From positions 1 through 14,930 of the forward strand of contig CAZFAA010000044.1 of the NCBI GenBank assembly GCA_964516605.1: DNA of 14,930 nucleotides. The letters run 5' to 3'. Positions 6,876 through 14,930 of the stretch are shown piece by piece; within the stretch, counting starts at the first letter, position 1, and every line of letters starts with the position of its first letter. Source of the DNA: GCA-2732805 sp964516605 (GTDB taxonomy: Bacteria; Pseudomonadota; Gammaproteobacteria; Coxiellales; Coxiellaceae). Both the position numbers and the translations under genes were made by a program. The notes beneath the pieces are model-generated. The model was not told the origin of the DNA. It worked only from the letters and a program-made list of their open reading frames with translations, and ran no database searches.

Positions 6876-8091
6876 GGCTTTTTTTTCGTTAGCCAATGCA
6901 TACGTATGGCTACCAGTCATTATCGTGTTGATGGTACTCTCCTATTACACACATTGCATTCTCTGTAGGCCACTGCTCACAGCCTTTTTTTACCCCGGCA
7001 ATCGCCTACTAAATCTCGATGACATGGAAGCCAATAAAGAAGCCCTAGCGCATTTAAATGTGTTGATGTATTCAACCTCTAAAGAAAGCTTACAGCCAAA
7101 TGGTGATACCTACAGCTTACCACCAACTTCAGACGCCAATTTACGCTTTATGGCGCAGTATCTTCATCAACATAAGTTGCACACTAAATTAATGCTGTCT
7201 CTAGGTTACTGGGACCCTCCATTCATGCGCGCGACAATTATTGTGCCGGCGCTACGCCAACGCTTTATTCAGAGCATTATTAAAACATTGCAAAATCGCG
7301 CTTATGGTCTGCAAGGCGTGGATATCGATTGGGAAAATGAGTATTGGCCAAGCAAAGGAGAAAAAGCGGCTTTTCCTATTTTTATAAAAGAATTAGCTTT
7401 GGCTATGAAACGCTATGGCTTAACCGGTGATTTACTCACGCTGGATATCCCACCCAATCATACAGATGACTACCCGGATCCTAAACTGTGGATCCGCTAT
7501 GTAAACTGGGTAAATTTAATGGGCTATGACTTTTACGGGGATGTCTTATCGTATACAGAGCTTGATGGTACCTTAGGTTACGATCCAATCCCCTATGCTG
7601 CGAAAGCACCCACCTACACCAACACTTCTCTGATTGGCACGCTCAAACAGTATGAACAAAAAGGCATTCCCAAAAGTAAAATGGTGATCATATTACCATT
7701 GTATGGCACGATGGATCAGGTCAGCGATACCACATCAGCGGGCACACATTATGGACTACGCCAACACATCATCCACAATAACGCACCGACGTATTATCCT
7801 TACTGGGTTATCTACACGAAATACGGCACGTATACACACCCCAAAAATGGTTACAGCGCACATCAATATATTTTTAAGTCACTACATGGACCCACCTTCA
7901 GCGCTTTTGCGCTAACTAAAGGCACGCGCTTTATCTCCTACCCCGATCCGATAGCCATTCGTCAATACGCAGATTATTTAGTGGCGCATAACTACCTTGG
8001 TATCTCGGTATGGGAACTCAGTGACTCTATAAAATTCGGCAATCCTGATTCACTGATCCGCGCGATTGCTAAAGCAGAGCGTCGCGCATAA
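6850..8091 (+). CDS. Membrane-anchored glycoside hydrolase family 18-like protein
   Basis: From the preferred ATG the product is 413 aa. A hydrophobic segment at about residues 18-34 (VWLPVIIVLMVLSYYT) after a short basic N-terminus suggests a signal anchor, with the enzyme domain outside the cytoplasm. GH18 features appear in order: LMLSLGYWD, the active-site strand LQGVDIDWENE with catalytic Glu at 162, LMGYDFYGD, and a C-terminal SVWELSD. In the consensus DGxDxDxE the first acidic residue is replaced by glutamine (Q155), while D158, D160 and E162 remain. GH18 enzymes cleave chitin or related N-acetylglucosamine polymers, but some members are inactive binders, so activity is uncertain. It overlaps the 60-aa gene by 26 bases. 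The next gene is convergent. Confidence 0.85.
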   Translation: MAAFGMKIKAFFSLANAYVWLPVIIVLMVLSYYTHCILCRPLLTAFFYPGNRLLNLDDMEANKEALAHLNVLMYSTSKESLQPNGDTYSLPPTSDANLRFMAQYLHQHKLHTKLMLSLGYWDPPFMRATIIVPALRQRFIQSIIKTLQNRAYGLQGVDIDWENEYWPSKGEKAAFPIFIKELALAMKRYGLTGDLLTLDIPPNHTDDYPDPKLWIRYVNWVNLMGYDFYGDVLSYTELDGTLGYDPIPYAAKAPTYTNTSLIGTLKQYEQKGIPKSKMVIILPLYGTMDQVSDTTSAGTHYGLRQHIIHNNAPTYYPYWVIYTKYGTYTHPKNGYSAHQYIFKSLHGPTFSAFALTKGTRFISYPDPIAIRQYADYLVAHNYLGISVWELSDSIKFGNPDSLIRAIAKAERRA

Positions 8092-8134
8092 TACGCACGC
8101 AGCCATAAAGAAAATACCCATAGAGCTGAAAAAT

Positions 8135-8155
8135 CGGTTTATATAATATTTACCG
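8135..8155 (-). terminator. Weak possible terminator of the LuxR-type gene
   Basis: On the minus strand CGGT and ACCG flank an AT-rich, partly pairing interior and are followed by ATTTTTC. The stem is short and overlaps the TAA stop of the regulator, so the call is tentative. Confidence 0.3.
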
Positions 8156-8927
8156 GCAAAAAATTAGCATAACCCATATGTATTGCCTTCTCTATTAATG
8201 CTGATTTTTTATCACATTGTAATTTATGCTTCAAATTATCCAGATGAAATTCTACCGTTCTGAATGATATATTCATTTTACAAGCAATTTCTTTCGCTGT
8301 ATTACCGTAAATTAAATAAAATAAGCACTCTCTTTCTCGTTCCGTGAGCGATTCTTGTAATGGAGAGTTTGCATCAAGCCTGAATGTGGCTTGATTTTTT
8401 TTTGTTACATTTTTTTTCTTTAAATTTGTATACAATTTAAATCCAGATAAAGCAAATTTTGTATTAGAAATATCGAGATAGTTCAATGCAATTGCAATAA
8501 CCTTTTCCTTATTAAAATCAAAAATAGGCACCTTTTTACCAAGAAGAACAATCCAATCCGAATAATAAGCATACGTTAAAAAATTCATGGTTTTACCAAA
8601 TTCAACTACCTCTTTATCTTCCTCTTGAAAATCCATCGCTAACTCAGACGCCGGACAAGCAAGATCATGATCAAAAATGGCATGCTTTAAAAAATGTTCA
8701 GTAGAATGGTAGCCTGTTATTTTAGCGAAAAATTCATTTGCGAATAGAAATTGAGAGTCATAGTTTTTCCAAGCAATAAGACTATTTCCCGCTAAAGAAG
8801 AATAAGCCGCTAACTTTCGAAGCTCATCCGCACAAGCAATATTAATACCATTTTCTGTTATCATAATTAACCAATCAAATTCATTTTTATAAGTAGCTAG
8901 CTTAGTAAAAAACAGATATTTAATCAA
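8139..8927 (-). CDS. PAS domain LuxR-family transcriptional regulator
   Basis: This 262-aa protein has a PAS-like sensory region at about 45-155 (SLIAWKNYDSQFLFANEFF, KITGY) and a C-terminal LuxR/GerE helix-turn-helix at about 193-255. The latter is marked by LTERERECL, NTAKEIACKMNIS and RTVEFHLDNLKHKL. It has no autoinducer-binding domain and no response-regulator receiver, so it is a LuxR 'solo' probably sensing an unknown ligand. The start is a TTG at 8927-8925. It follows AGAGGTGA, which matches the 16S rRNA tail although the spacing is short; the internal ATG at 8864 has no such site. The linker between the domains is encoded by runs of eight and nine A's. The gene is A+T-rich compared with genes to its left. 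Its target is unknown; the effector-like genes just upstream on the same strand are candidates. Confidence 0.85.
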   Translation of the reverse strand: MIKYLFFTKLATYKNEFDWLIMITENGINIACADELRKLAAYSSLAGNSLIAWKNYDSQFLFANEFFAKITGYHSTEHFLKHAIFDHDLACPASELAMDFQEEDKEVVEFGKTMNFLTYAYYSDWIVLLGKKVPIFDFNKEKVIAIALNYLDISNTKFALSGFKLYTNLKKKNVTKKNQATFRLDANSPLQESLTERERECLFYLIYGNTAKEIACKMNISFRTVEFHLDNLKHKLQCDKKSALIEKAIHMGYANFLPVNII

Positions 8928-8929
8928 TT

Positions 8930-8936
8930 CACCTCT
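8930..8936 (-). promoter_or_regulatory. Shine-Dalgarno supporting a TTG start (LuxR-type gene)
   Basis: The minus strand reads AGAGGTG immediately before AATTG, with four bases between GAGG and the TTG at 8927. No ATG in this frame has a comparable site. Confidence 0.5.
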
Positions 8937-8968
8937 ATTGATGTAAAATAAATACGCTAAATCTTTTC

Positions 8969-8996
8969 CTTATAAAATACACTTCTCATTATTGAA
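8969..8996 (-). promoter_or_regulatory. Candidate promoter of the LuxR-type gene
   Basis: On the minus strand TTCAAT (8996-8991) and TATAAG (8974-8969) are separated by 16 bases, in the 79-base gap after the large gene's stop. The -10 is good and the -35 poor. It would let the regulator be expressed separately. Confidence 0.3.
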
Positions 8997-9006
8997 GCTG
9001 CGAATC

Positions 9007-12000
9007 CTAGCATACCGCAGCACTCGCTGCTATAGATTGCCCTTCAAACTCTTTTTGATAGCTCTTTATAATATCTGCTAAAGAATCATCATCTTTTGGT
9101 AGTAACTCTTGATGCTGTTGTAGGATAAAACAAATCAGATCATTTTGCACATCAATATCGTACTGACCAGAGAATAGTTGCAGGACCATCGCATGTATTC
9201 TTTCTCTATCTGCTCCTAGAGGCGACGATACAGTAAATAAAAAAGAAGAACTACCACTTCCGACAAGACAGGCACGTGAATCATCTTTCGAATCGTACAA
9301 GAAACTCTTTTTCCCGTTGCATGCGTTAGGTTGAGCAACCGCTGAAGTAACAAGTTGATATTCTACTGGATTAGAGGAAGATATTGGGGTATTGGCACTA
9401 CTATGTTGTGGATTAGACGTAGAAGTCATACTCGATATATTTAACGCCCTCATAACACTTAAAAATATGTGACCTTCCGCAAAGCTTGTTTGAAATAACT
9501 GAAAAATAATTTTGATATAAGCCAACGTATCTACTACACGTTGAGCGTGAAGCGCTTCATCTAGACTCTGCATCACATGATCCATACTGCCATACGTATT
9601 CTCCAGCATGGCATAGGAGGGATTCAAAGGCGCTACCGGCATTGAGGGCGATTTTGCATTGCGCGAAGTAAGCTCACTACATTTTTCAGCAGCTTTTGCA
9701 CATGCATCAAATTTACCTGCTTTAGCAACAGGAGCAACAGCTTGATTAAGGGGAACTAAATCTTTCCAATGAACACCTATGTTTGCCGTGTTGTCACCAT
9801 CACCCCACTGATGAATTATTTTATTAATCTCAGTATTTCTATGATTTACAAGACTGCCCTTAACTTTACCTGGAATTGCAAGATCGGCTCCCCAAGATTG
9901 CATAATATGCATTATAGGTTGCTCTAACGCTGCACTCACATTGGTATTGTGATTTCGATTTAACTCATTAATTGCAGCTACTATGCTATCGATTAATAAA
10001 GGGGAAGCCAATCCAATCTCTTTTAAGGGTGGTAACACAGCGAACGCTTTTGCACGAGTATTCGTATCAACAGATCCTAGTATTTTTTGAGTATATTCAA
10101 TCGATCGAAATAACCGCTGTAACTGACCATGCAACAATAATGCCATAGTAGAAATACATTTTTTCGCATTCACCGCAGGCACATTAAATGGATGACTCAC
10201 TATTTTTGCGATACCAGCTAATGCAAACTTAACATCAGAAAAACCTTGTAATTTTAAAAAAATCTTTACTAATTCGCAGAGCCATTGCTGAACATCTATT
10301 TCTGTTAAATCATTATTACCTATTGCGCTAACTGAAGTATTTAGTGCTAACTCATTTATCAACTTGAAAAAAATATCATAGCTTTCTTCAAAAGCATCTA
10401 ATCCACTTAAAGCTAAAGCATGCAGGCAGTTTAATTTATTTTCCTGTTCCTGATATTGAGTATCTCCCTGTGCAAAAACAGCTATAATTGATTGCCCACG
10501 CTCAACTATATGCTTCGCTAAAGCATAATTTTTTTCATACAAGACTTGATATGCTTGAACAATAAAACCATGTATATACTCTTGAATAGCCTTTGGATTA
10601 TTAAAATTAGGGAGCTTTTGTGTTGAGAACCACAGGGTTTTTGAAAATAGCTCAGTATTCTTAAGTTTAATACAATCTTTTAATGTTGCTGTATTATTGC
10701 CGTCAGCAGTTATTATAAATTTTGATAAATTTGTACACTGCTCTATATGAACTTTACTTGTTTTAATCGTTAATGTTATTTCGCTTAACTTCACGCAATT
10801 TCTTATAAATAATGAAGATAATTTTTGTAATAGTACATCAGATGAAAGTGTTTCTAAATTTACCCCCTCTAAATGCACTGTTTGAATATTCTTTACTTCT
10901 TGCAATATAGAATCAAAATTTCCTGTAATTTTTGAACAACCAACTAATTTTAGTTCTACTAAATCAGGGCAATAACGAAGAATAGCTTCAAGTAAATTAT
11001 TGGTTAATGCACTACAATTTACTATAGATAGCCTAGTTAATGGTGTACGAGACTCCTTAATGACCTCAAGTATCCACTGCTGCATTTGAGGATCCATGCT
11101 TTGAAACTGAATGTTGTTAATAACGTCTTCACGCTCTTTCGAGCTTAATAGCAAAAATTCTCTTTTATTTTTTTGCATACACAATTGCTCTAGAATAAAA
11201 GTAGTTTCTTTTAAAAATTGCAGCGCCTCTTGTGGAGAAAGCAGTGTGTCTTCCGACAATACTTCCTCTTGACACTCAGTTATGATCTTCTCATAGGTCA
11301 GCGTAAAGCATGAAACTCCATTTTCTGGATCGGGTTTATACTCTTCTAAAAGACGTGTAATGATATTAATTTTCCTATATAAATTATGCAAAAAAGATTT
11401 AGGAATTAAGATCACAGAAGCAGGATGCTGTGTTGAGAAATAAGATTCGTATTGCTGACAACGCTCTAACCATAATTTGACGATTGCATTTGCTCCTCTT
11501 TCGAGGAAAATGGTATTCGCTACAGCATGCTCTATATGATCTTTCATTTTCGCAGAAAAATTTCTTTCAGAATCAACCACTTCTTTAAGAGCATCCACAT
11601 CAAACAATAATAACTGAAGAAAACGAACTGCAATATGATCAGGCGAATTATTAAATGGCGTATCATTAGATAAGAGCATGGTGTATTGCTGAGCTCCCTC
11701 TTTACACGTTATGAATTCACACAGCGGATACTCATCATTAATGCCTATAAATAAAGCTTGTCTTAATAACATATCAGCCACTTGCCGACCAGGCTTATCC
11801 TGGTTTTTTTTCATAGCGTTAATAAGATCAGCACCTGTGGAATTTAAAATTCGTGTCCCAATATGCAATCCGGAAAAAATAACCTGTGCTGTATGATGCG
11901 ATGCAGTAGATTTTTCAAAAAGAGCGTCTAATTTTTCCAACCACTCCATCCAATATTGTCGATTTCGCGGCACATGAGATCTTAATAGAGTAACAACATC

Positions 12001-14220
12001 TTCTCTAGAAGAGTCTTGAGCTATTCTCAATGCTGTCAATACTTGATCAAGTGCATCATCATAAAAAGAAAAATCATAGTCATTGATCTGTGCAATACGT
12101 TTTAATAGCACAGCAATTGATTCAACTCTATTTTTACGGATACAAATATGCAAAAGAGTTATACCCTCTTGCAAAATAATATTTTGCTTTTTTGCATATC
12201 CAATACATGTATTAATAACACAATCAGGCAACCCACTTTCAATGAGCTCTCTCAGCCACGTGTTTTGTTTAAATTGAATCGTATGTTCATGTGCCCCATG
12301 TCTAATATACAACGTATCATCTCTCGGATCATATTTTAGCGATCCTGAAGAATGTATGATATTAATTTTTTGAGCTGACTTTATGATAGGTGCTATTTTC
12401 TGCAAAATAATATCAAAAGTTAACCCATTGCATTGCGTAATTTCAAATTCATAACGAGTCAAAAACTGCTGGATAGAATTACCTGTAATGTTATGACATC
12501 CAATTAATATTATTTTTCTGATTCCATTATTTGCGCCCAATAAAAGTGTGTCTCGTAACTGTGTATCGTTTACAGGATGGTTTTCTAAGTTAAGAACCTC
12601 CTTACCATTATTTTTTATTGCCCTACCTGTCACCCTTTCAAGTAAAGCCTGTGCGCCAGCAATGGAGTGTGTATTTATTAAAGACTGACTCAATTGAGAC
12701 AAATAGTTTTCAATTTTTTCGCGTAATGACCTGTTTGAAGGGGCATGTATTCCAAGAGCTTTTAAAATATCTCCTGAACCAGGACTTTCAGTCCAAAGTA
12801 TATAGGCTTGACTAGCATCAGAATTCGCTTTATTTCTTAATACTGCAAAAGCATGCCCCAGTGTAGGTTCAACCGCTTTAAAAAGATCAGAATAGGTAAT
12901 TGATCTTTGCGCATGGAATGCAGCTAAAATAGTTGAGTGTAATGTATTTAACGCATGAGAAAGAAAGCGATTAAATTCTTCAGGCACCTTAATCTTAAGT
13001 CCAAATCTATCAGAACTATCACCTGATATAACACACCGATCCAATGCCTGCTGATATTTTTGATTAATCACGTCAATAGCGCTATGCCATTCTGACATAA
13101 TCTCAAGTGGTTTCATGCTTATTAATGCTTCATAAAAAGGACCCTGCCTATCAATAATTTGATCCATATGCGGGAAAAAAGCAATAATATCTTTATAGCT
13201 AGAACTTGCAGACGCAGGCAAGTGTTCAGGTTCGCGTATCTTAATATCCCCATCCCACACCTGATCCTTATCAATTGCTTCAATTCTAACTGTATCTTCT
13301 GCTTGAGCAATAACTTGATAATTATGTGGCTTGCCATCCATTACAGACATACATAAATTTGAAAAAACTAATGTAGCAAAATTACTAACATTTATTACGC
13401 TTAGCCTTGAATTGTGAGTCTCTAGCCAGGAATTTAAATTGTCATCGCCAACTTTTAATGATGCTTGAATGAAAAAACTACGTGAAGATGAGGTGGAAGT
13501 GGATTCAACCTTTATGAAGGTGCTTGAAAATTGAATCTTATCATTAATTAATCTACCCATAATACGATAAAAAGCTGTAACAACTTCTTCTATGCTAGGT
13601 TTTAAAGGAGCATCCGAATATTGGTCTTTTTTATCCAATTTATAATATACACCATCAATATCTACAACATAATGTGAGTTACTTAATGGAGTCAGTGTAC
13701 TAACAAAATTACGGGAATTGATTCCGACTAATTTTTGATAGCACGTCTCATCAATATATGTAATATCCGTACCATTAATACCGATAATTAATACTGGGTA
13801 TTTGTATTTTATATTTTCTGGTTTTTTGATAAGGTCTTGGATGCTATCAGCATAAAACGTTTCAAGCCATCCTAGAATTATCTTGAGAGTGCTATTTTTT
13901 TCAGCAGCTTTATATTGCTGAATTTGGCTAATCACACTTTCCTGTAACGTCTTAAAGCAAGAATTTTTTGCTGTTATAGACTGTTGGCGAACATCTCTTG
14001 GCATTAAATAAGCACAAGGCTCTCGTAATTTCTGTAAAAATTTTTTTAGATTTACAAATCGAGTTTTTAATTTTTGTGTTAATTTTGTATCCGATAGTGA
14101 CTTATTTAGCGCTGCTAATGCAGCCTCAATCTGTTGCTTAAATTCTTGATTTTCAGACTGACCTAAGCTCTTAATTTTTTGTATGAGAATTATTTCTTCA
14201 CTCGCTAAATCTGGTCTCAT
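9007..14220 (-). CDS. 1737-aa multidomain effector-like protein (kinase-like, ankyrin-like, LRR)
   Basis: No whole-length family is recognised. Residues 8-66 are probably coiled coil. Residues 181-330 look like an atypical kinase fold: a lysine in VDIDGVYYKL (K194), glutamates at 211-212, a catalytic-loop-like DGKPHN (D295, N300) and IDKD (D317). Residues 565-605 hold an LRR-like unit (IILIGCHNITG). Residues 683-750 resemble ankyrin repeats (EGITLLHICIRKN). Residues 1058-1195 are cysteine-containing leucine-rich repeats (LTRLSIVNC, LVELKLVGCSKITG, LSSLFIRNC) of the type common in eukaryotic F-box proteins. Residues 1210-1340 look like helical repeats. Residues 1595-1618 are Ser/Thr/Asn-rich. 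There is no signal peptide or membrane helix. The ATG at 14220 follows the upstream stop by two bases, with GGAAGGT inside the upstream gene. A host-directed secreted effector is the best guess; the last residues only loosely fit a Dot/Icm-type signal. Confidence 0.7.
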   Translation of the reverse strand: MRPDLASEEIILIQKIKSLGQSENQEFKQQIEAALAALNKSLSDTKLTQKLKTRFVNLKKFLQKLREPCAYLMPRDVRQQSITAKNSCFKTLQESVISQIQQYKAAEKNSTLKIILGWLETFYADSIQDLIKKPENIKYKYPVLIIGINGTDITYIDETCYQKLVGINSRNFVSTLTPLSNSHYVVDIDGVYYKLDKKDQYSDAPLKPSIEEVVTAFYRIMGRLINDKIQFSSTFIKVESTSTSSSRSFFIQASLKVGDDNLNSWLETHNSRLSVINVSNFATLVFSNLCMSVMDGKPHNYQVIAQAEDTVRIEAIDKDQVWDGDIKIREPEHLPASASSSYKDIIAFFPHMDQIIDRQGPFYEALISMKPLEIMSEWHSAIDVINQKYQQALDRCVISGDSSDRFGLKIKVPEEFNRFLSHALNTLHSTILAAFHAQRSITYSDLFKAVEPTLGHAFAVLRNKANSDASQAYILWTESPGSGDILKALGIHAPSNRSLREKIENYLSQLSQSLINTHSIAGAQALLERVTGRAIKNNGKEVLNLENHPVNDTQLRDTLLLGANNGIRKIILIGCHNITGNSIQQFLTRYEFEITQCNGLTFDIILQKIAPIIKSAQKINIIHSSGSLKYDPRDDTLYIRHGAHEHTIQFKQNTWLRELIESGLPDCVINTCIGYAKKQNIILQEGITLLHICIRKNRVESIAVLLKRIAQINDYDFSFYDDALDQVLTALRIAQDSSREDVVTLLRSHVPRNRQYWMEWLEKLDALFEKSTASHHTAQVIFSGLHIGTRILNSTGADLINAMKKNQDKPGRQVADMLLRQALFIGINDEYPLCEFITCKEGAQQYTMLLSNDTPFNNSPDHIAVRFLQLLLFDVDALKEVVDSERNFSAKMKDHIEHAVANTIFLERGANAIVKLWLERCQQYESYFSTQHPASVILIPKSFLHNLYRKINIITRLLEEYKPDPENGVSCFTLTYEKIITECQEEVLSEDTLLSPQEALQFLKETTFILEQLCMQKNKREFLLLSSKEREDVINNIQFQSMDPQMQQWILEVIKESRTPLTRLSIVNCSALTNNLLEAILRYCPDLVELKLVGCSKITGNFDSILQEVKNIQTVHLEGVNLETLSSDVLLQKLSSLFIRNCVKLSEITLTIKTSKVHIEQCTNLSKFIITADGNNTATLKDCIKLKNTELFSKTLWFSTQKLPNFNNPKAIQEYIHGFIVQAYQVLYEKNYALAKHIVERGQSIIAVFAQGDTQYQEQENKLNCLHALALSGLDAFEESYDIFFKLINELALNTSVSAIGNNDLTEIDVQQWLCELVKIFLKLQGFSDVKFALAGIAKIVSHPFNVPAVNAKKCISTMALLLHGQLQRLFRSIEYTQKILGSVDTNTRAKAFAVLPPLKEIGLASPLLIDSIVAAINELNRNHNTNVSAALEQPIMHIMQSWGADLAIPGKVKGSLVNHRNTEINKIIHQWGDGDNTANIGVHWKDLVPLNQAVAPVAKAGKFDACAKAAEKCSELTSRNAKSPSMPVAPLNPSYAMLENTYGSMDHVMQSLDEALHAQRVVDTLAYIKIIFQLFQTSFAEGHIFLSVMRALNISSMTSTSNPQHSSANTPISSSNPVEYQLVTSAVAQPNACNGKKSFLYDSKDDSRACLVGSGSSSFLFTVSSPLGADRERIHAMVLQLFSGQYDIDVQNDLICFILQQHQELLPKDDDSLADIIKSYQKEFEGQSIAASAAVC
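10636..11049 (-). repeat. Region encoding cysteine-type leucine-rich repeats
   Basis: It encodes residues 1058-1195 of the 1737-aa protein. Successive units of about 22-28 residues carry Leu/Ile at repeat positions and a Cys or Asn in the turn (VNCSALT, VGCSKITG, RNCVKLS, EQCTNLS, KDCIKLK). This is the AMN1/F-box-like LRR pattern. Confidence 0.7.
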
Positions 14221-14222
14221 TT

Positions 14223-14930
14223 TTACCTTCCCATGTTATCTAATGAAAATTTAGTATCGCTAGGAATATAATAGCGACGATCAAAAGGATTGAGTCTTCT
14301 TTTAAATAAAATAGTAGGTGCTACCATACTTTTTCTTGTACTAGTTCCATATGGATGACCATGCACTGTATCATCAAAATGACGCATGGCATAAGCGATA
14401 CAATTCCATGTGTTCTTTCTAGCCGTCTTAGAAAAAGGGTATTTTTTATCAGGGAAATCATGTTCTTGATGCTGGATTAATTTTTTAATTTTCTCTTTTG
14501 AAACATGTGCAGGGCATTTTGTTTCAAAACCATAGTCTTTATGTCTAGCTTGACTAAATGCCATCAAGTTATATAATTTTTTCTCTACTTGACCATTAGA
14601 TTGTGTAGTGCACTCAAATTTCGCACTGCATGAACTCGACTCCACATCATCTTCATCTGCTGGCACTTGCCTATCACCCATTCTTAAATCGTATTTTTTT
14701 AAAATAACCTGACCTAAGACTCCCATATACTCAAGTAATAACAATCCATGCCCAATATCGTCTCTAATATTTGCTGCTACAGCTAATACACCATGCTCTT
14801 CATTAATGTAATAATTGGGATGTAAAATACTTTCCACAGTATAAGAATGAAATTGAACCTGTTGCAATCCTTGGAAGAAAGATTTAGGTGGAGCTTGTTT
14901 ATCTGGATCTTCTTCGATCAATGCAATCGA
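14223..14930 (-). CDS. Cys/His protein, possible permuted papain-like fold (5' end cut)
   Basis: The frame is open to the right edge, so the gene probably begins outside the window and at least 235 residues are visible. A TTG at 14921-14919 could be a start but more likely encodes Leu in SIALIEEDPD. Numbered from that TTG, two motifs stand out: DDIGHGLLLLEYMG (H58, E64) and NTWNCIAYAMRHF (C174). A histidine strand before a late Asn-Cys helix is the order seen in circularly permuted NlpC/P60 and LRAT-like enzymes (inference from motif order only). Other cysteines are at 98, 104 and 136. There is no membrane segment. It is followed two bases later by the 1737-aa gene, suggesting that the pair is made together. 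I do not recognise a named family. Confidence 0.65.
   Translation of the reverse strand, partial: SIALIEEDPDKQAPPKSFFQGLQQVQFHSYTVESILHPNYYINEEHGVLAVAANIRDDIGHGLLLLEYMGVLGQVILKKYDLRMGDRQVPADEDDVESSSCSAKFECTTQSNGQVEKKLYNLMAFSQARHKDYGFETKCPAHVSKEKIKKLIQHQEHDFPDKKYPFSKTARKNTWNCIAYAMRHFDDTVHGHPYGTSTRKSMVAPTILFKRRLNPFDRRYYIPSDTKFSLDNMGR
14225..14231 (-). promoter_or_regulatory. Shine-Dalgarno of the 1737-aa gene inside the upstream gene
   Basis: The minus strand reads GGAAGGT, ending four bases before the ATG at 14220 and lying over the last codons and stop of the preceding gene. The arrangement implies coupled translation of the two. Confidence 0.65.

Noticed and set aside
11711..13356. Short plus-strand frames and a 71-codon minus-strand frame inside the 1737-aa gene
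   Set aside because: They are chance frames in A+T-rich coding sequence, and the long frame runs uninterrupted through them.
14919..14921. TTG as the true start of the right-edge gene
   Set aside because: The frame stays open to the window edge, and too little upstream sequence remains to show a Shine-Dalgarno; the gene is better treated as cut.
1..14930. tRNA, rRNA, CRISPR array, insertion sequence, phage or integrase genes
   Set aside because: Looked for on both strands by eye; no cloverleaf, regularly spaced repeats, transposase or integrase motifs were found.

Overview
The window comes from a gammaproteobacterium. The best fit is the order Legionellales (Coxiella/Legionella/Berkiella/Aquicella-like). 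That placement is inferred from the types of genes present: HemW, DUF2797, GlpE and a PAS-LuxR 'solo' regulator, followed by a very large protein with leucine-rich and ankyrin-like repeats. I cannot name a species.

Left part (1-8091) looks like ordinary chromosome of moderate GC. It starts with the 3' end of hemW. Facing it on the minus strand is a tight three-gene operon (2294 down to 769): glpE rhodanese, a thioredoxin-like [2Fe-2S] ferredoxin, and a DUF2797 protein with zinc ribbons and a GIY-YIG-like core. A divergent intergenic region (2295-2421) separates glpE from a soluble family-2 glycosyltransferase. It holds a perfect 23-bp inverted repeat, and both arms carry a TATAAT box, giving two back-to-back sigma70-type promoters. 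Next comes a 1137-residue minus-strand flavoprotein that fuses a GltD/NfnB-like Fe-S/FAD/NAD(P) module to a PyrK/NfnA-like FAD/[2Fe-2S] module. After it are a small conserved-looking 60-aa protein and an overlapping, membrane-anchored GH18-like (chitinase-fold) protein.

Right part (about 8092-14930) is visibly richer in A+T (one sampled 60-base line near 10.3 kb has 19 G/C, one near 5.3 kb has 26) and looks accessory. Every gene in it is on the minus strand: a gene cut by the right edge that encodes a Cys/His protein with a possible permuted papain-like (NlpC/P60 or LRAT-like) arrangement; a translationally coupled 1737-aa multidomain protein with a predicted atypical kinase-like N-terminal domain, ankyrin-like stretch, F-box-type (cysteine-containing) leucine-rich repeats and helical repeats; and a PAS-LuxR regulator with two long poly-A tracts in its linker. 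The first two look like eukaryote-facing effectors, and the regulator might control them or a nearby locus. These roles are inferences from architecture only.

No tRNA, rRNA, CRISPR array, transposase or integrase was seen. No gene-free stretch exceeds about 130 bases.
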